Positions 47,233 through 57,641 are shown, counted from the stretch's first letter. The stretch is DNA of 64,000 bases from JBGPLJ01 sp963826145 (GCA_963826145.1 CAWGVW010000001.1:1364001-1428000), one strand, 5' to 3'. Made by a program: numbers and translations. Notes: generated from the letters alone by a model not told the origin.

Positions 47233-49248
47233 TCACAACGTCGGCGCGGACGGATATGCCTCAACCACTGGTCCCAATGCATCCCGCAACGGGCCCAGCC
47301 ATTCGTTGTAATTGCGCCACTGATCGACCCCGTCCCGGTAGATGGGCGTTCGTACCTGCTCGGAGCTGGCGGTGCGGACGGCGCGCTCGTTTTCGTGAAA
47401 CCGCAGGCAACCCGTTTCGAATTCGAGGCCGCAATAGGCGAGCAGGCGCCGCACCTCAGTCTCGATATCGTCGACCAACGCCTCGTAAATCACCCGGTGC
47501 ACCCGACCCGGAAGGACCGCATCGAAGTGCGCCATCAATTCGACGTAGTCCCGGTAGTAGCGGCCGATGTCCTTGAGGCCGTAGGTGAAATGCTGGCCGC
47601 GCGCGAAGTGCTGCTTGAACCCCGAGAAGCAGCAGCCGAGCGGATGCCGGCGTACGTCGATGATGCGGGCATTGGGCAGAATCAATTGGATGAGGCCGAC
47701 ATGCGCGAAATTGTTCGGCAGCTTGTCGATGAAATACGGTGCCGCGCTCTTGCGCTGCACGCGCGTTTCGCGCAGGTATTGTTCGCCTAGCGCCTCGAGT
47801 TCGGCGGCAGTCAGGGTGGCGAGCACCTCCGGATAGCGCTCATCTTTACCGCCGGGTCCTCGTCCGAGCGCGCGTGCCATCGACGGCAGGTTCGGCAACT
47901 CCATCGTTCCCTCGACCCGCGAGTGACTCGCGAGGATCTGCTCGACCAGGGTCGAGCCTGAGCGCGGCAAGCCAACAATAAAGATAGGATCGCGCGCGGC
48001 GCTGCCAAATCCACGCCGCGCCTCGAAAAATTCCTGAGTGAAGAACCTCCGGCTGCGCTCCTTGTACTGGGTCATTTCGGTGGCGTCGTACTTCGCGAGA
48101 GCCCGTCGCAGTCGATTGCCCTCGACGTAGCGCTCGAAGGAGCGCGCGTAGTCGTGCGCGTCTTCGAATGCCTTGCCGAGGGCGAAGTGAAAATGCAGCT
48201 GATCATCCATCGACAGGTCCTTGCGCTTGAGCTGAAGCTCCATTGCGGCGACGTCGTCCGGCTCGAAGCGGAAGGTCTTCAGGTTCGCGAGACTCCAATA
48301 CGCCTCTCCTAACCCCGGCATGAGGCCGATGCTCCGCCGGTAGGCGTCGATGCTCTCCGCCCGCTCGCCGGCGGTCTTGAGCGCATGGCCGAAACTCATC
48401 CAGACCTTTGCCTGCCCCGGGTACTCACCGAGCACCTCGCGATACACGGCGATCGCCTGTTCGTATTCGCCGATGCGGGCAAGTGCCGCGGCCTTGAGGT
48501 TGCGGAAGCCGGGATTGCGCGGCTCCGCCGCAAGCAGCTGATCGATTTGCGCGAGCGCCTCGACGGACTTCGTTTGCCGATGCAGCACAACGGCATAATT
48601 GTGGCGCGCACCTATGAAGCTCGGCGCCAGCTCCAGGCAGCGTTCGAGCAGAACCTCAGCGTCCAGCAAGCGACCAAGGCGCGTCGCGACTTCGGCAAGC
48701 ATGCGGATCGCGGCAACGTCCGTCGGATAAGTCTTGAGATGATTGCGCAGCAGCGCTTCAGCAATAGCAACCCGTCCGTCGACCAGCGCCGCCGCCGGCT
48801 CGAGCAGCCGCGGATCCCGGGTCGAGGTCCGGATATGATTGGCATACGCGGCGTCAGCACCCTCGGTATCGCCCATGGCCGTCAGGTGATCGCCGAGCGT
48901 GCGCCATGCATCCGGCAGGTCGGGTTTCAATACGAGCGCGCGCCGCACCGACACGACGGCCAATTCGCCTTGACCGGCGTCGCCGTATGCGAGCGCGAGC
49001 TCCTGATGCGCCAGCGCAAATTTTGGATGCGCCCGCGTCAGTTCCTCGAGCACGCTGATGGCCTCGCGCGAGTGCCCACCACGGCGCTTCGCCACTCCGC
49101 GAAGCAGCAGCGCGGCCGGATGGCCGGGACTCGCCTTGAGGATTTCGTCCGCTTGCTCCGCGGCGAGCTCAGGATTCGTTTCCAGCAGTCGGGTGGAATG
49201 GGCCAGCGCGACTTCGACGGTGCCGACCGGCTCGGAATTGCCACTCAT
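47233..49248 (-). CDS. TPR-containing sulfotransferase
   Basis: A 671-residue protein. The start is ATG 49248 with GGAAGGA upstream. Residues about 10-380 are TPR units (for example DLPDAWRTLGDHLTAMGDTE and HPAALLLRGVAKRRGGHSRE). The C-terminal third is a sulfotransferase, with the 5'-phosphosulfate loop FIVGLPRSGSTLVEQILASH. ARIIDVRRHPLGCCFSGFKQ binds the 3' phosphate. It would transfer sulfate from PAPS to an acceptor, possibly a peptide or glycan held by the TPRs. There is no signal peptide. Genes of this fusion type often precede TonB receptors, as here. The acceptor is unknown. A plus-strand operon starts 56 bases from it in the opposite direction. Confidence 0.88.
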   Translation of the reverse strand: MSGNSEPVGTVEVALAHSTRLLETNPELAAEQADEILKASPGHPAALLLRGVAKRRGGHSREAISVLEELTRAHPKFALAHQELALAYGDAGQGELAVVSVRRALVLKPDLPDAWRTLGDHLTAMGDTEGADAAYANHIRTSTRDPRLLEPAAALVDGRVAIAEALLRNHLKTYPTDVAAIRMLAEVATRLGRLLDAEVLLERCLELAPSFIGARHNYAVVLHRQTKSVEALAQIDQLLAAEPRNPGFRNLKAAALARIGEYEQAIAVYREVLGEYPGQAKVWMSFGHALKTAGERAESIDAYRRSIGLMPGLGEAYWSLANLKTFRFEPDDVAAMELQLKRKDLSMDDQLHFHFALGKAFEDAHDYARSFERYVEGNRLRRALAKYDATEMTQYKERSRRFFTQEFFEARRGFGSAARDPIFIVGLPRSGSTLVEQILASHSRVEGTMELPNLPSMARALGRGPGGKDERYPEVLATLTAAELEALGEQYLRETRVQRKSAAPYFIDKLPNNFAHVGLIQLILPNARIIDVRRHPLGCCFSGFKQHFARGQHFTYGLKDIGRYYRDYVELMAHFDAVLPGRVHRVIYEALVDDIETEVRRLLAYCGLEFETGCLRFHENERAVRTASSEQVRTPIYRDGVDQWRNYNEWLGPLRDALGPVVEAYPSAPTL

Positions 49249-49304
49249 CGCGTATCCTTCCAATGGTTTGATTCCAATGTCAATGCTTAGGGGAGGTAGC
49301 GTGA

Positions 49305-50903
49305 TTGCGCCATGACGTCATCGTCGTCGGTGCCGGACACAACGGCCTGACCTGCGCCGCGTATCTGGCCGCGTCGCGCCTCAAGGTTCTCGTGCTGGAG
49401 CGCCGCGAGGTTGTCGGCGGGTGCGCCGTCACCGAGGAAGTCGACGCCGAACTTGCGCCCGGCTGTCGCGTGAGCACGGCTTCGTACATCGCGAGCATGC
49501 TGCGCCCTGAGGTCATTCGCGATCTCAAGCTCGCGAGCTACGGCCTCAAGATGATTGCCTGCGAACCGGGCGTGCAGGCGGCGTTCGAGGACGGCGATGT
49601 CGTCGCGTGGTGGAACGATCCTGCACGCATGCGCCGCGAGCTCGAACGCATCGCACCGCGCGACGTGCAGCGTTTCTTCGACGCGGAGCGTGAGCTCCAG
49701 CGCCTCGCGGCCTTTCTCGAGCCCTTCTTCATGGAACCACCGCCGAATCTCGACGCGCGCGGGCCCGGGCGTATCCGGGAGCTTTGGCGCGTCTTCACCC
49801 GGCTGCGTCGCGCAACCGGCACCGACATCGCGGGCCTCATGGAATTTCTCACGGGCTCGCTCGGCCATTTCCTCGACCGGCGCTTCGAATCCGAAAAGCT
49901 CAAGCGCCTCATTCTCGCGAACAGCGTCTACGGCAAGCACGGCGGGCCGTATCACGCGGGCACGGCAATGGGGCTCCTCTTTCACCTGTTGACGGGTGGC
50001 GAGGCGCGCGAGCCGGGATTCCAGGGTCACGTCATCGGCGGCATGGGTGCGATCACCGAAGCGATGCGCCGTGCGTGCGTTGATCGCGGCGTCCAGATCC
50101 GTACGCTGGCACCGGTCCAGCGAATCAATCAGTCTGGCGGGCGCGTCCGCGGGGTCACGCTCGATACGGGGGAGTTCCTCGAGGCCGGCATCGTCGTATC
50201 GAACGCCGACCCGAAGCGCACGTTTCTCGGCTTCCTCGACGCATCGGACCTGGATGATGAATTTCGCGCCCGCATTCGCGCCATTCGCATGGCGGGGCCG
50301 TGCGCCAAGGTGAACTACGTGTTGTCGGAGGAGCCGCGCGTGCTCGGAATGCCCGAGGATCGCAGCCGTGCCGAGCGCAGCTTCTTCACGCTCGTGCCGA
50401 CGCTTGCAGGTGCCGAGGATTGCTACAACGCCTCGCAGCGTGGCGAGATATCCGCGGAGCCGTGGATCGACTGCGTGCTTGCGTCCAACGCCGATCCGAC
50501 GCTCGCGCCGGAAGGCCGACACATGCTCACCTGTTTCGTGCAGTATCTGCCGTGGCAGCCGCGCGGCAGTTCCTGGGATCGCGAGCGTGAACCGCTCGGC
50601 GACCGGGTGACTAGCATCATCGGTCGCTACGCGCCGAACGTGCCCGCGAGCGTCATCGCACGGCGCGTGCTCACGCCCCTCGATCTCGAGCGGACGTTCG
50701 GTATCACGGAAGGCAACATCTTCCATGGGGATCTTGCGCTTGAGCAGATGTTCTTCATGCGGCCGGTCCCCGGCTGGAGCCGCTATCGCACCCCTGTCAA
50801 TGGCCTGTATCTTTGCGGTGCCGGCACTCATCCGGGCGGCGGCGTGACAGGCGCACCCGGATACAACGCCGCACAAATCATTCTGAAGGAGCGAGCACGA
50901 TGA
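49305..50903 (+). CDS. Phytoene-desaturase-like FAD oxidoreductase, copy 1
   Basis: A 532-residue flavoenzyme. The start TTG 49305 follows GGGAGG by 8 bases. The FAD motif is HDVIVVGAGHNGLTCAAYLA. ERREVVGGCAVTEEVDAELA and the C-terminal LYLCGAGTHPGGGVTGAPGY are family signatures of the NDP/phytoene dehydrogenase (CrtI-like) fold. The family includes carotenoid desaturases, retinol saturases and uncharacterised paralogues like this one. No carotenoid genes lie nearby. The stop overlaps the start of the amidohydrolase gene (ATGA). It heads a plus-strand operon and is paralogous to the genes at 56024 and 57634. The reaction is unknown. Confidence 0.85.
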   Translation: MRHDVIVVGAGHNGLTCAAYLAASRLKVLVLERREVVGGCAVTEEVDAELAPGCRVSTASYIASMLRPEVIRDLKLASYGLKMIACEPGVQAAFEDGDVVAWWNDPARMRRELERIAPRDVQRFFDAERELQRLAAFLEPFFMEPPPNLDARGPGRIRELWRVFTRLRRATGTDIAGLMEFLTGSLGHFLDRRFESEKLKRLILANSVYGKHGGPYHAGTAMGLLFHLLTGGEAREPGFQGHVIGGMGAITEAMRRACVDRGVQIRTLAPVQRINQSGGRVRGVTLDTGEFLEAGIVVSNADPKRTFLGFLDASDLDDEFRARIRAIRMAGPCAKVNYVLSEEPRVLGMPEDRSRAERSFFTLVPTLAGAEDCYNASQRGEISAEPWIDCVLASNADPTLAPEGRHMLTCFVQYLPWQPRGSSWDREREPLGDRVTSIIGRYAPNVPASVIARRVLTPLDLERTFGITEGNIFHGDLALEQMFFMRPVPGWSRYRTPVNGLYLCGAGTHPGGGVTGAPGYNAAQIILKERAR

Positions 50904-52264
50904 CGATGAGTTCCCGATTGGGGCTGCTGATTGCGATCGCGGCGACCGTCGCCGGCTGTGCGCACCCAAGTCTGCGCGTGACCAGCGACAAGCCCGTGGC
51001 GCTCGCGAGCGCGCCCTACACACCCGACAGCGGTTCGGTCGCGATCCACTGCGGGACTCTCATCGATGGCGTCAGCGACCAGCCGAAGCACGATGTCACC
51101 ATCGTCATTCGCGACGGCCGCATCTCCTCGGTGCAAAGCCTCGTACAGGTCGCTGCGCAGCTGCCGACGCTCGAACTTGGTGACTACACCTGCCTGCCCG
51201 GGCTCATCGACATGCATACACACCTCACGGACCGCGCGCCCGATGGCGCCGACCTGTCCGTGTATTTCCGCCGCTCCACGGAGGAGACGGAACGCATATC
51301 GGTTGAAAATGCCGCGGTGACGCTGCAGGCAGGTTTCACCTCCGCGCGCAATGTCGGCACCTACCTCGCCTGGAGCGATCGCACGCTTCGCGACGCCATC
51401 AATCGCGGCGCAGTCGCGGGGCCGCGCATGCAGATTTGCGGCTACTACCTGACGATTCCGCACGGCGGCGGGGACCTGTTCGTGCCCGGCTACCAGGAGC
51501 CGGCCGACAATGCGCGCTTCCATCAGGGCGTCGCGCGCAACCCGGACGAGTTCCGCCGCAAGGCCCAGGAAGCGGTCGACGGCGGGGCCGATTTGCTGAA
51601 GATCATCGCCTCCGGCGCCGTGCTCGCCTTTGGCGGTGTGCCGGGTGACCGCGAGATGCAACCAGCGGACATCGCCGCCGTGGTGGAAGTCGCGCATGCC
51701 GCGCACATCCGCGTTGCGGCCCACGCGCATGGCGCGCAGTCCGTCAAGGACGCAATTCTCGCCGGCGTCGACACGGTCGAGCACGCCTCGCTCATCGACG
51801 AGGAAGGCATTCGCCTCGCGAAGGAACGTCACGTTGCCTTGTCGATGGATGTCTACAACGGCGACTACATCGACACGGAAGGGCGCCGCCAGAAGTGGCC
51901 GGAAGAGTTCCTGCGCAAGAACGTCGAGACCACCGAGATTCAACGGCAGAACTTCACCCGCGCCCATGCGGCCGGCGTCGACATCGTGTTCGGCACGGAC
52001 GCCGCGGTCTATCCGCACGGACTCAATGCGCGGCAATTTCCGATCATGGTCCAGCGCGGCATGACGCCGATGGAGGCGATCAAGTCCGCGACCTCGCTCG
52101 CCGCGAAGTACATGGGCTGGTCGGATCGTGTCGGGGAGATCTCGGCGGGACACTTCGGCGACGTGATTGCCGTCAAGGGCGATCCGCTCAAGAACATCGG
52201 CCTGCTGCAGCACATTGCCGTCGTCGTGAAGGGTGGACTTGCATTCAAGCTGCCCTCGCCCTGA
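50900..52264 (+). CDS. Amidohydrolase lipoprotein
   Basis: A 454-residue metal-dependent amidohydrolase. It starts at ATG 50900, overlapping the stop of the flavoenzyme by 4 bases (ATGA). The signal peptide ends in a lipobox (TVAGC), so it acts in the periplasm as a lipoprotein. The metal ligands are in LPGLIDMHTHLTD, the lysine in ADLLKIIASGAV, and H in AAHAHGAQSV and TVEHASLID. The aspartate is in VFGTDAAVYPHG. This is the imidazolonepropionase/Xaa-Pro dipeptidase-like branch. It would hydrolyse a cyclic amide, dipeptide or lactam-like bond. It lies with a peptidase and an MFS transporter, so a role in processing an amide nutrient is inferred. Substrate unknown. Confidence 0.85.
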   Translation: MTMSSRLGLLIAIAATVAGCAHPSLRVTSDKPVALASAPYTPDSGSVAIHCGTLIDGVSDQPKHDVTIVIRDGRISSVQSLVQVAAQLPTLELGDYTCLPGLIDMHTHLTDRAPDGADLSVYFRRSTEETERISVENAAVTLQAGFTSARNVGTYLAWSDRTLRDAINRGAVAGPRMQICGYYLTIPHGGGDLFVPGYQEPADNARFHQGVARNPDEFRRKAQEAVDGGADLLKIIASGAVLAFGGVPGDREMQPADIAAVVEVAHAAHIRVAAHAHGAQSVKDAILAGVDTVEHASLIDEEGIRLAKERHVALSMDVYNGDYIDTEGRRQKWPEEFLRKNVETTEIQRQNFTRAHAAGVDIVFGTDAAVYPHGLNARQFPIMVQRGMTPMEAIKSATSLAAKYMGWSDRVGEISAGHFGDVIAVKGDPLKNIGLLQHIAVVVKGGLAFKLPSP

Positions 52265-52273
52265 GCGGTTGTG

Positions 52274-53578
52274 ATGCCGGCGGAGGCAACGAGATTCCCC
52301 AGGGCGGGCGTTCGCTATCGGATTCTCGGCCTCCTGGCTCTCCTCAGCTTCGTCAACTACCTCCTGCGAAACAACCTGTCGGTGGTGCTGCCGAGCCTTA
52401 GAACGGAGTTCCATTTCACGACCGAAGATCTCGGCTGGATCGTCGGCGCGTTCAATTTTTCATACGCACTCTTCCAGATTCCCGGCGGGCTCTTCGGTCA
52501 GCTTGTCAGGCCGCGTCTTGCCATGGCGCTGATGGCAATCAGCTGGGGTGTGTTGACACTCCTGACGGGCGCCGCGCCGAGTCTCGCGGCCGTGTCCGCC
52601 GCCGGTGCGCTGTGGGCCCTGGTCGTCGTCCGGCTGGCGATGGGAATCACTCAAGCGCCGATCTTCTCGGTCCAGACGGTCTCAATCGCGAACTGGTTTC
52701 CCGTTCGCGCGTGGGGCATCGCGAACGGACTTGCGAGCGCGGGCTTGAGCCTTGGGCAGACGGCTGCGAACCCGTTGGCCGCCATCCTGATCACCCTGGT
52801 CGGTTGGCGCGGGTCCTTCTATGTGCTCGCGCCGGTTGGGTTTGGCATCGCCGCCTGGTGGTGGACCTACGCGCGCGATACACCTGCGCAGCATGCCGCC
52901 GTCACTGAAGCCGAGCTCCGCTTGATCGAGGGCGACCGACCGGCGAAGTTGACGACAGGCGCTGGACTTTCCGGCGCCTCCGCCATATTTGCCAAGCGCG
53001 ACATCTGGCTGCTCGCCGTGAGCTACTTCTGCCTCAATTACGTCTTCTATTTCTTCTCCAACTGGCTCGTCTTGTACCTCGTGGAGAAGCGCGGCTTCAC
53101 ATTGATCGCCACGGGTTTCCTGTCGATGCTGCCGTTTCTCGTAGGGGCCGCCATGGCTCCGCTCGGCGGCCTCGTTTGCGACCGGCTGAGCCGCCGGCTC
53201 GGTGCGCGCTGGGGCTGCAGGCTACCGGTGATGGTGGGGTTTGCCATCATTGCCGTGCTTCTGTTCGCGGGACTCGCCGCGGACAGCGGCGGCGTTGCCG
53301 TCGCCCTGCTCTCGCTTTGCTTCGGCTTCGTGCTGTTCACGGACACGATCTATTGGGTCGCAGCGATGCACATCGCGGGCCCGAATACTTCGACGGCCTG
53401 TGGCATCATGAATACCGGCGGCAACTTGCCGGGAATGCTTGCGCCGTTATTCGGGTTCCTGGTGGATCGCATGGGCTGGACACCGACGGTGACTATTGGA
53501 TCGGGCGTCGCGGTGATGGGTGCATTGCTTTGGCTTGGCATCCGCGTGATCGAACCCTCGCCGCGAACTGCCCAATGA
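52274..53578 (+). CDS. MFS transporter, anion:cation symporter type
   Basis: A 434-residue transporter with about 12 membrane helices. RILGLLALLSFVNYLLRNNL is the start, and GWIVGAFNFSYALFQIPGGL with the glycine/proline kink is typical of the ACS family (tartrate, glucarate, hexuronate or phthalate permeases). The cytoplasmic loop with ATP-free GLVCDRLSRRLGARWGCRLP matches the family A-motif. I place the start at ATG 52274; a GTG at 52271 adds one residue. The stop overlaps the next start (ATGA at 53575). It should bring a small organic acid or zwitterion into the cytoplasm by proton symport. The ligand is presumably the product of the neighbouring periplasmic enzymes. Confidence 0.85.
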   Translation: MPAEATRFPRAGVRYRILGLLALLSFVNYLLRNNLSVVLPSLRTEFHFTTEDLGWIVGAFNFSYALFQIPGGLFGQLVRPRLAMALMAISWGVLTLLTGAAPSLAAVSAAGALWALVVVRLAMGITQAPIFSVQTVSIANWFPVRAWGIANGLASAGLSLGQTAANPLAAILITLVGWRGSFYVLAPVGFGIAAWWWTYARDTPAQHAAVTEAELRLIEGDRPAKLTTGAGLSGASAIFAKRDIWLLAVSYFCLNYVFYFFSNWLVLYLVEKRGFTLIATGFLSMLPFLVGAAMAPLGGLVCDRLSRRLGARWGCRLPVMVGFAIIAVLLFAGLAADSGGVAVALLSLCFGFVLFTDTIYWVAAMHIAGPNTSTACGIMNTGGNLPGMLAPLFGFLVDRMGWTPTVTIGSGVAVMGALLWLGIRVIEPSPRTAQ

Positions 53579-54771
53579 ACACGTCAAAACCGTTGCGCGC
53601 CGTCGCCGTCTCGATGCTCCTGTGTCTCGCCGGTGTCGTCAGCGCGGCGCCCGCCACACCGCCCCGCGCCCGTGACCTCGGCGTGCCGTTTCCCGGCAAA
53701 CCCGGACCGCTCAATGCCATCACCGATGTCGCGGGCGTCGAAGTCGGCGAAACGACGCTGATCGCGGGCAGCGGCAAACTCGTGCGCGGCCAGGGGCCGA
53801 TTCGAACCGGCGTCACCGCAGTCCTGCCGCGCGGCAAGAATGAACCGCTCAACCCGGTGTTCGCTGCATGGTCGGCCCTGAACGGCAACGGCGAGATGAC
53901 CGGCACCGCGTGGCTCGACGAGTCCGGAATGCTGTACGGCCCGGTGATGATCACCAACACCGGCAGCGTCGGCGTCGTGCGCGATGCGGTGATCGCGTGG
54001 AGCGAGCAACGCTACAAAGTTGACCTCGGCGATCATTGGGTGCTGCCGGTGGTCGCCGAGACGGACGACGACTGGCTGAACGACATGTACGGCTTTCACG
54101 TCAAGCCCGAGCATGTCTTTGCCGCGCTCGACCGCGCCGCAGGTGGGCCGGTGCCGGAAGGCGATGTCGGCGGCGGCACGGGCATGATCTGCTACCAGTT
54201 CAAGGGCGGCACCGGCACCGCGTCCCGTCGCCTCGATGACCCTTCCGGAGAATTTACGGTCGGCGTCCTGGTGCAGGCGAACTTCGGCAGCCGCTACCAG
54301 CTCACGGTCGCGGGCGTACCGGTCGGACGGGAGATCAAGGATCACACGGCCTACGACGACATCGCCGGCCGGCGCACGAACGGCGACTTCGGATCGCTCA
54401 TCGTCGTCGTTGCCACGAATGCGCCGCTGTTGCCGCACCAGCTGAAGCGCATGTCGCGCCGGGCCGCCATCGGCATGGCGCACACGGGAGCGATGGCAAG
54501 CAATGAGTCCGGCGACATTTTCATCGCCTTCTCGACCGCGAACCCCAACAGTGGATCGCCCGACGGGCTGCCGTCGATTAGAATGCTGCCCAACGAGCGG
54601 CTCACACCCCTGTTCGAAGCAACGGCGGAAGCCACCGAAGAAGCGATCATCAATGCGCTGGTTGCCGCCGAGACGATGACAGGCGCCAACGATCGCCGCG
54701 CGGTCGCGTTGCCGCATGACCGGTTGGTGGAGCTCCTCAGAAAGTACAATCGCCTGTCGCCAGGCACTTGA
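53575..54771 (+). CDS. P1 family (DmpA/DAP-type) aminopeptidase
   Basis: A 398-residue exported peptidase. It starts at ATG 53575, overlapping the MFS stop by 4 bases. A signal peptide runs to about residue 23 (VVSAAP). The mature part starts RARDLGVPFPGKPGPLNAIT. It has ITDVAGVEVGETTLI, VGGGTGMICYQFKGGTGTAS and the self-cleaving GS site in NGDFGSLIVVVATNAPL. MAHTGAMASNESGDIFIAFS is also typical. Members are Ntn-type hydrolases that self-cleave into two chains and remove beta-amino acids, D-amino acids or beta-alanyl groups from peptides. With the amidohydrolase it could release amino compounds in the periplasm for the MFS transporter. The next gene begins 58 bases later. Confidence 0.88.
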   Translation: MNTSKPLRAVAVSMLLCLAGVVSAAPATPPRARDLGVPFPGKPGPLNAITDVAGVEVGETTLIAGSGKLVRGQGPIRTGVTAVLPRGKNEPLNPVFAAWSALNGNGEMTGTAWLDESGMLYGPVMITNTGSVGVVRDAVIAWSEQRYKVDLGDHWVLPVVAETDDDWLNDMYGFHVKPEHVFAALDRAAGGPVPEGDVGGGTGMICYQFKGGTGTASRRLDDPSGEFTVGVLVQANFGSRYQLTVAGVPVGREIKDHTAYDDIAGRRTNGDFGSLIVVVATNAPLLPHQLKRMSRRAAIGMAHTGAMASNESGDIFIAFSTANPNSGSPDGLPSIRMLPNERLTPLFEATAEATEEAIINALVAAETMTGANDRRAVALPHDRLVELLRKYNRLSPGT

Positions 54772-54829
54772 AGCAAGCGCCCACTGAAGAGCGCACGCGC
54801 GCACTGCGCGCGAGTCGACGGGAAGAATC

Positions 54830-56012
54830 ATGGCAGCAGAAATTACCGGGTCGCGAACGACCCCGCCGGATCGTGATGTGTTGCGTGCCGTTGCCGGGGA
54901 CCTGGAATGGACGCGCCGCCCCCTGGACGCGGCACGCACACTGCCCGGCGCCGTCTACACATCGGACGAAATCTTCCAGCGCGAAAAGCGCGGCCTCTTT
55001 GACCGGCACTGGCTCTGCGTCGGTCGCGAGATGGATATCCCGGCGCCTGGCGATTATTTCCTGAAAGAATTCGCACGCGACTCGATCATCATTGTGCGGG
55101 CCCAGGATGGCCAGGTACGCGCGTTCTACAACGTCTGCCGCCATCGCGGCTCGAAGCTCCTCGATGGACCGACGGGTCGCGGCCTTGCAAGCGTGCTCTG
55201 CCCGTACCACTCCTGGAGTTACAACCTCGACGGGTCGCTGCGCGCGGCGCCGCAGATGGGCGAGAACTTCCGCAAGGCAGAAGCGGGCCTCGTGCCGGTG
55301 CGGCTCGAGCGTCTTCCATGGGTTCATCTTCGTCAATCTCGACGACGCGGCGGAGCCGCTCGAGCGCTACCTCGCGGACCTGCCAGACCTCGCGCGCTTC
55401 CAGATGGCGAGCCTGCATTGTGGCAAGCGCATCGAGTACGACGTGCGAGCCAACTGGAAGCTCATCTGCGAGAACTACAGCGAGTGCTATCACTGTGCGG
55501 CGAACCATCCGCAGCTCATCCGAATCAGCGAGCACCTTGCCCGGGAAGCGCGCGTGCAGGAGATCGGCCGCTGCTACAACGGCGGTCCGATGCGCATGCG
55601 CGATGGCATCGAGACGATGTCGATGAGTGGCAAGACGACGCTGCCGAACATCCCGGGCCTCACGCACGACGACAGGCGCTACGTGCACTACTATGTCGTC
55701 TATCCCAACATGTTGCTGAGCCCGCACCCGGACTACGTGCTGGTGCACACCGCATGGCCCATCGCGCCAGACCGCACGCATATCGTGTGCGAGTGGCTCT
55801 TCACAGAGGCGGCCGTCAGGCAGAAGGACTTCGATCCGCGCGACGTCGTCGAATTCTGGGATGTGACGAATCGCCAGGACTGGGCACTCTGCGAGCGGGC
55901 GCAAATCGGCATCGCCTCCCGGGGTTTTCGCCAGGGACCGTATCAGCCGACTGAAGACTGCGTGCACACCTTCGATCGGTGGTACGCGGATCGGCTGGCG
56001 GCTCTCATCTAG
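54830..56012 (+). CDS. Rieske non-heme iron oxygenase, second copy (one indel)
   Basis: About 393 residues. The Rieske site is CRHRGSKL and CPYHSWSYN; the iron site is ENYSECYHCAANHPQL. Near 55315 one base is off, after which the frame of 55092 continues from GFIFVNLDDAAEPLERYL to the end, DRWYADRLAALI. The final part has FDPRDVVEFWDVTNRQDW, the same pattern as in the copy at 34547. Such enzymes of this length and arrangement include glycine-betaine and stachydrine demethylases, which work with a separate reductase. It lies between a P1 peptidase and two flavoenzymes that could handle the demethylated amine. Substrate unknown. Confidence 0.85.
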
Positions 56013-56023
56013 AAGGCCCGGAC

Positions 56024-57641
56024 ATGACCCGTTACGACGTCATCGTGATCGGCGCTGGTCACAACGGACTCACCAATGCGGCCTTCCTCGCGCGTGCAGG
56101 CCTCAAGGTCCTCGTGCTCGAACGAAATCCCTGGATCGGCGGCGCAGCTGTCAGCCGATCCCTGCACGAGGGATTCATGTATTCGAATTGCTCCTACGTC
56201 TGCAGCCTCCTAAGGCCCGAGATCTATCGCGGGCTCGACCTTGCGCGGCACGGTCTTCAGGTCGTGCCCTACGGCGGCGGCGGCACGTTCACTCTCGATG
56301 GCGATTTCATCGGCGGCTACCAGGACAAGGACGTGCGGCGGCGCGAATTCGCGCGCTTCAACCCGCGCGATGCCGATGCCTACATGCGCTACGGACGCGA
56401 CACCATGCGCCAGTGCCGGCTCATCCGGCAGATGCTGCTGCGAACGCCTCCGGATCCGACGTCATTCCGCTGGCGCGACCTCGAGCGAGATGCTGCATCT
56501 CGGCCGGGAATTCGCGAAGCTCGGCGAGGCGGCGATCTACGACACGATCCGCTTTCACACGATGAGCATTGCGGATTATCTCGACGAGTACTTCGAGACG
56601 CCGGTGATCAAAGCGCAGCTCGCGGGCAGCGGCATCATCGGCACGGCGCTCGGCGTGCAGTCGCCCGGCACCGCCTACGTTCTGCTCCACCATTACATGG
56701 GCGACGTCGACGGGCAGATGGGCGCCTGGGGTTTCGCCCGTGGCGGCATGGGTGCGGTATCCACGGCAATTGCTAGTTCATTCAAGGCGTTCGGTGGTGA
56801 GATTAAAGTTGATTCTCCAGTAGCGCAGATCAAAGTCCGCCGCGGCAAGACGACCGGCGTCGCGCTCGAGAGCGGCGACGAGTACGAGGCCGACATCGTG
56901 GTCTCGAACCTCGACGCCAAACGCACGTTCCTCAAGCTCTTCGATCCGAAGGACATCGGCCCGGATCTCGTGAAGCGCGCGCGCGACTTCAAGATCCGCG
57001 GCTCCTCGGGAAAGCTCAACATTTCACTCGACGGCTTGCCGGATTTCCCGGCGATGGGCAAGGACAACCCGCTGCACGCGGGCGATCTGCACTTCCTCGA
57101 TTCGCTCGAACGCTACGAGCGCGCCTACGACGACTGGAAGGCGGGCATCTGGTCGAAGGACCCCTACCTCGACCTGCTGATTCCGTCGCTCACCGATCCA
57201 ACCATGGCGCCGCCCGGCAAGCATGAGATGTCCGTCTTCGTGCAGTACTGCCCGGTGAAGGTGCAGGGTCGCGACTGGACGGACGCGGACCGCGACGCAT
57301 TTCGCGAGACCGTGTTCGATCAGATCGCGCGCTACAGCCCGAACTTCCGCTCGCTCGTCTTGCACGCGGAAGTGCGCACGCCGAAAGAACTCGAGGCCGA
57401 GGTGGGCCTTACTGAAGGCAACATCTTCCAGGGCGAGCTGACCTTCGATCAGCTCCTTTTCAATCGCCCGTTCCCGGGTTTTGCGCAGTACCGCGGACCG
57501 GTGCGCGGCATGTACATGTGCGGCTCGGCGACACATCCGGGCGGCGGTGTGATGGCCGCGCCGGGCGCGAACGCCGCGCGCGAGATTCTCCGGGATCTGC
57601 GCAAGCAAACGACCGTCCCTGAAGGATGGAGCGATGACTGA
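56024..57641 (+). CDS. Phytoene-desaturase-like FAD oxidoreductase, copy 2 (one indel)
   Basis: About 538 residues. The start is ATG 56024 with GAAGG nearby. The FAD motif is YDVIVIGAGHNGLTNAAFLA. ERNPWIGGAAVSRSLHEGFM matches copy 1. Near 56485 one extra base moves the frame, and the reading continues as MLHLGREFAKLGEAAIYDTI to the end. It closes with MYMCGSATHPGGGVMAAPGA, the CrtI-type dinucleotide end. It differs from copy 1 in its middle domain. It is 12 bases after the Rieske gene stop and overlaps copy 3 by 8 bases (57634-57641), so it is cotranscribed with both. Role unknown; oxidation of a C-N or C-C bond is inferred. Confidence 0.82.

Noticed and set aside
49287..51023. Open frame of 578 codons on the minus strand opposite the first FAD enzyme
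   Set aside because: Composition is Arg/Ala/His-rich without domains, and the plus strand encodes a clear flavoenzyme.
50828..52414. Open frame of 528 codons antisense to the amidohydrolase
   Set aside because: Shadow of the amidohydrolase gene; no known features.
53584..54939. Open frame of 451 codons antisense to the P1 peptidase
   Set aside because: No features in translation; the plus-strand gene is fully conserved.
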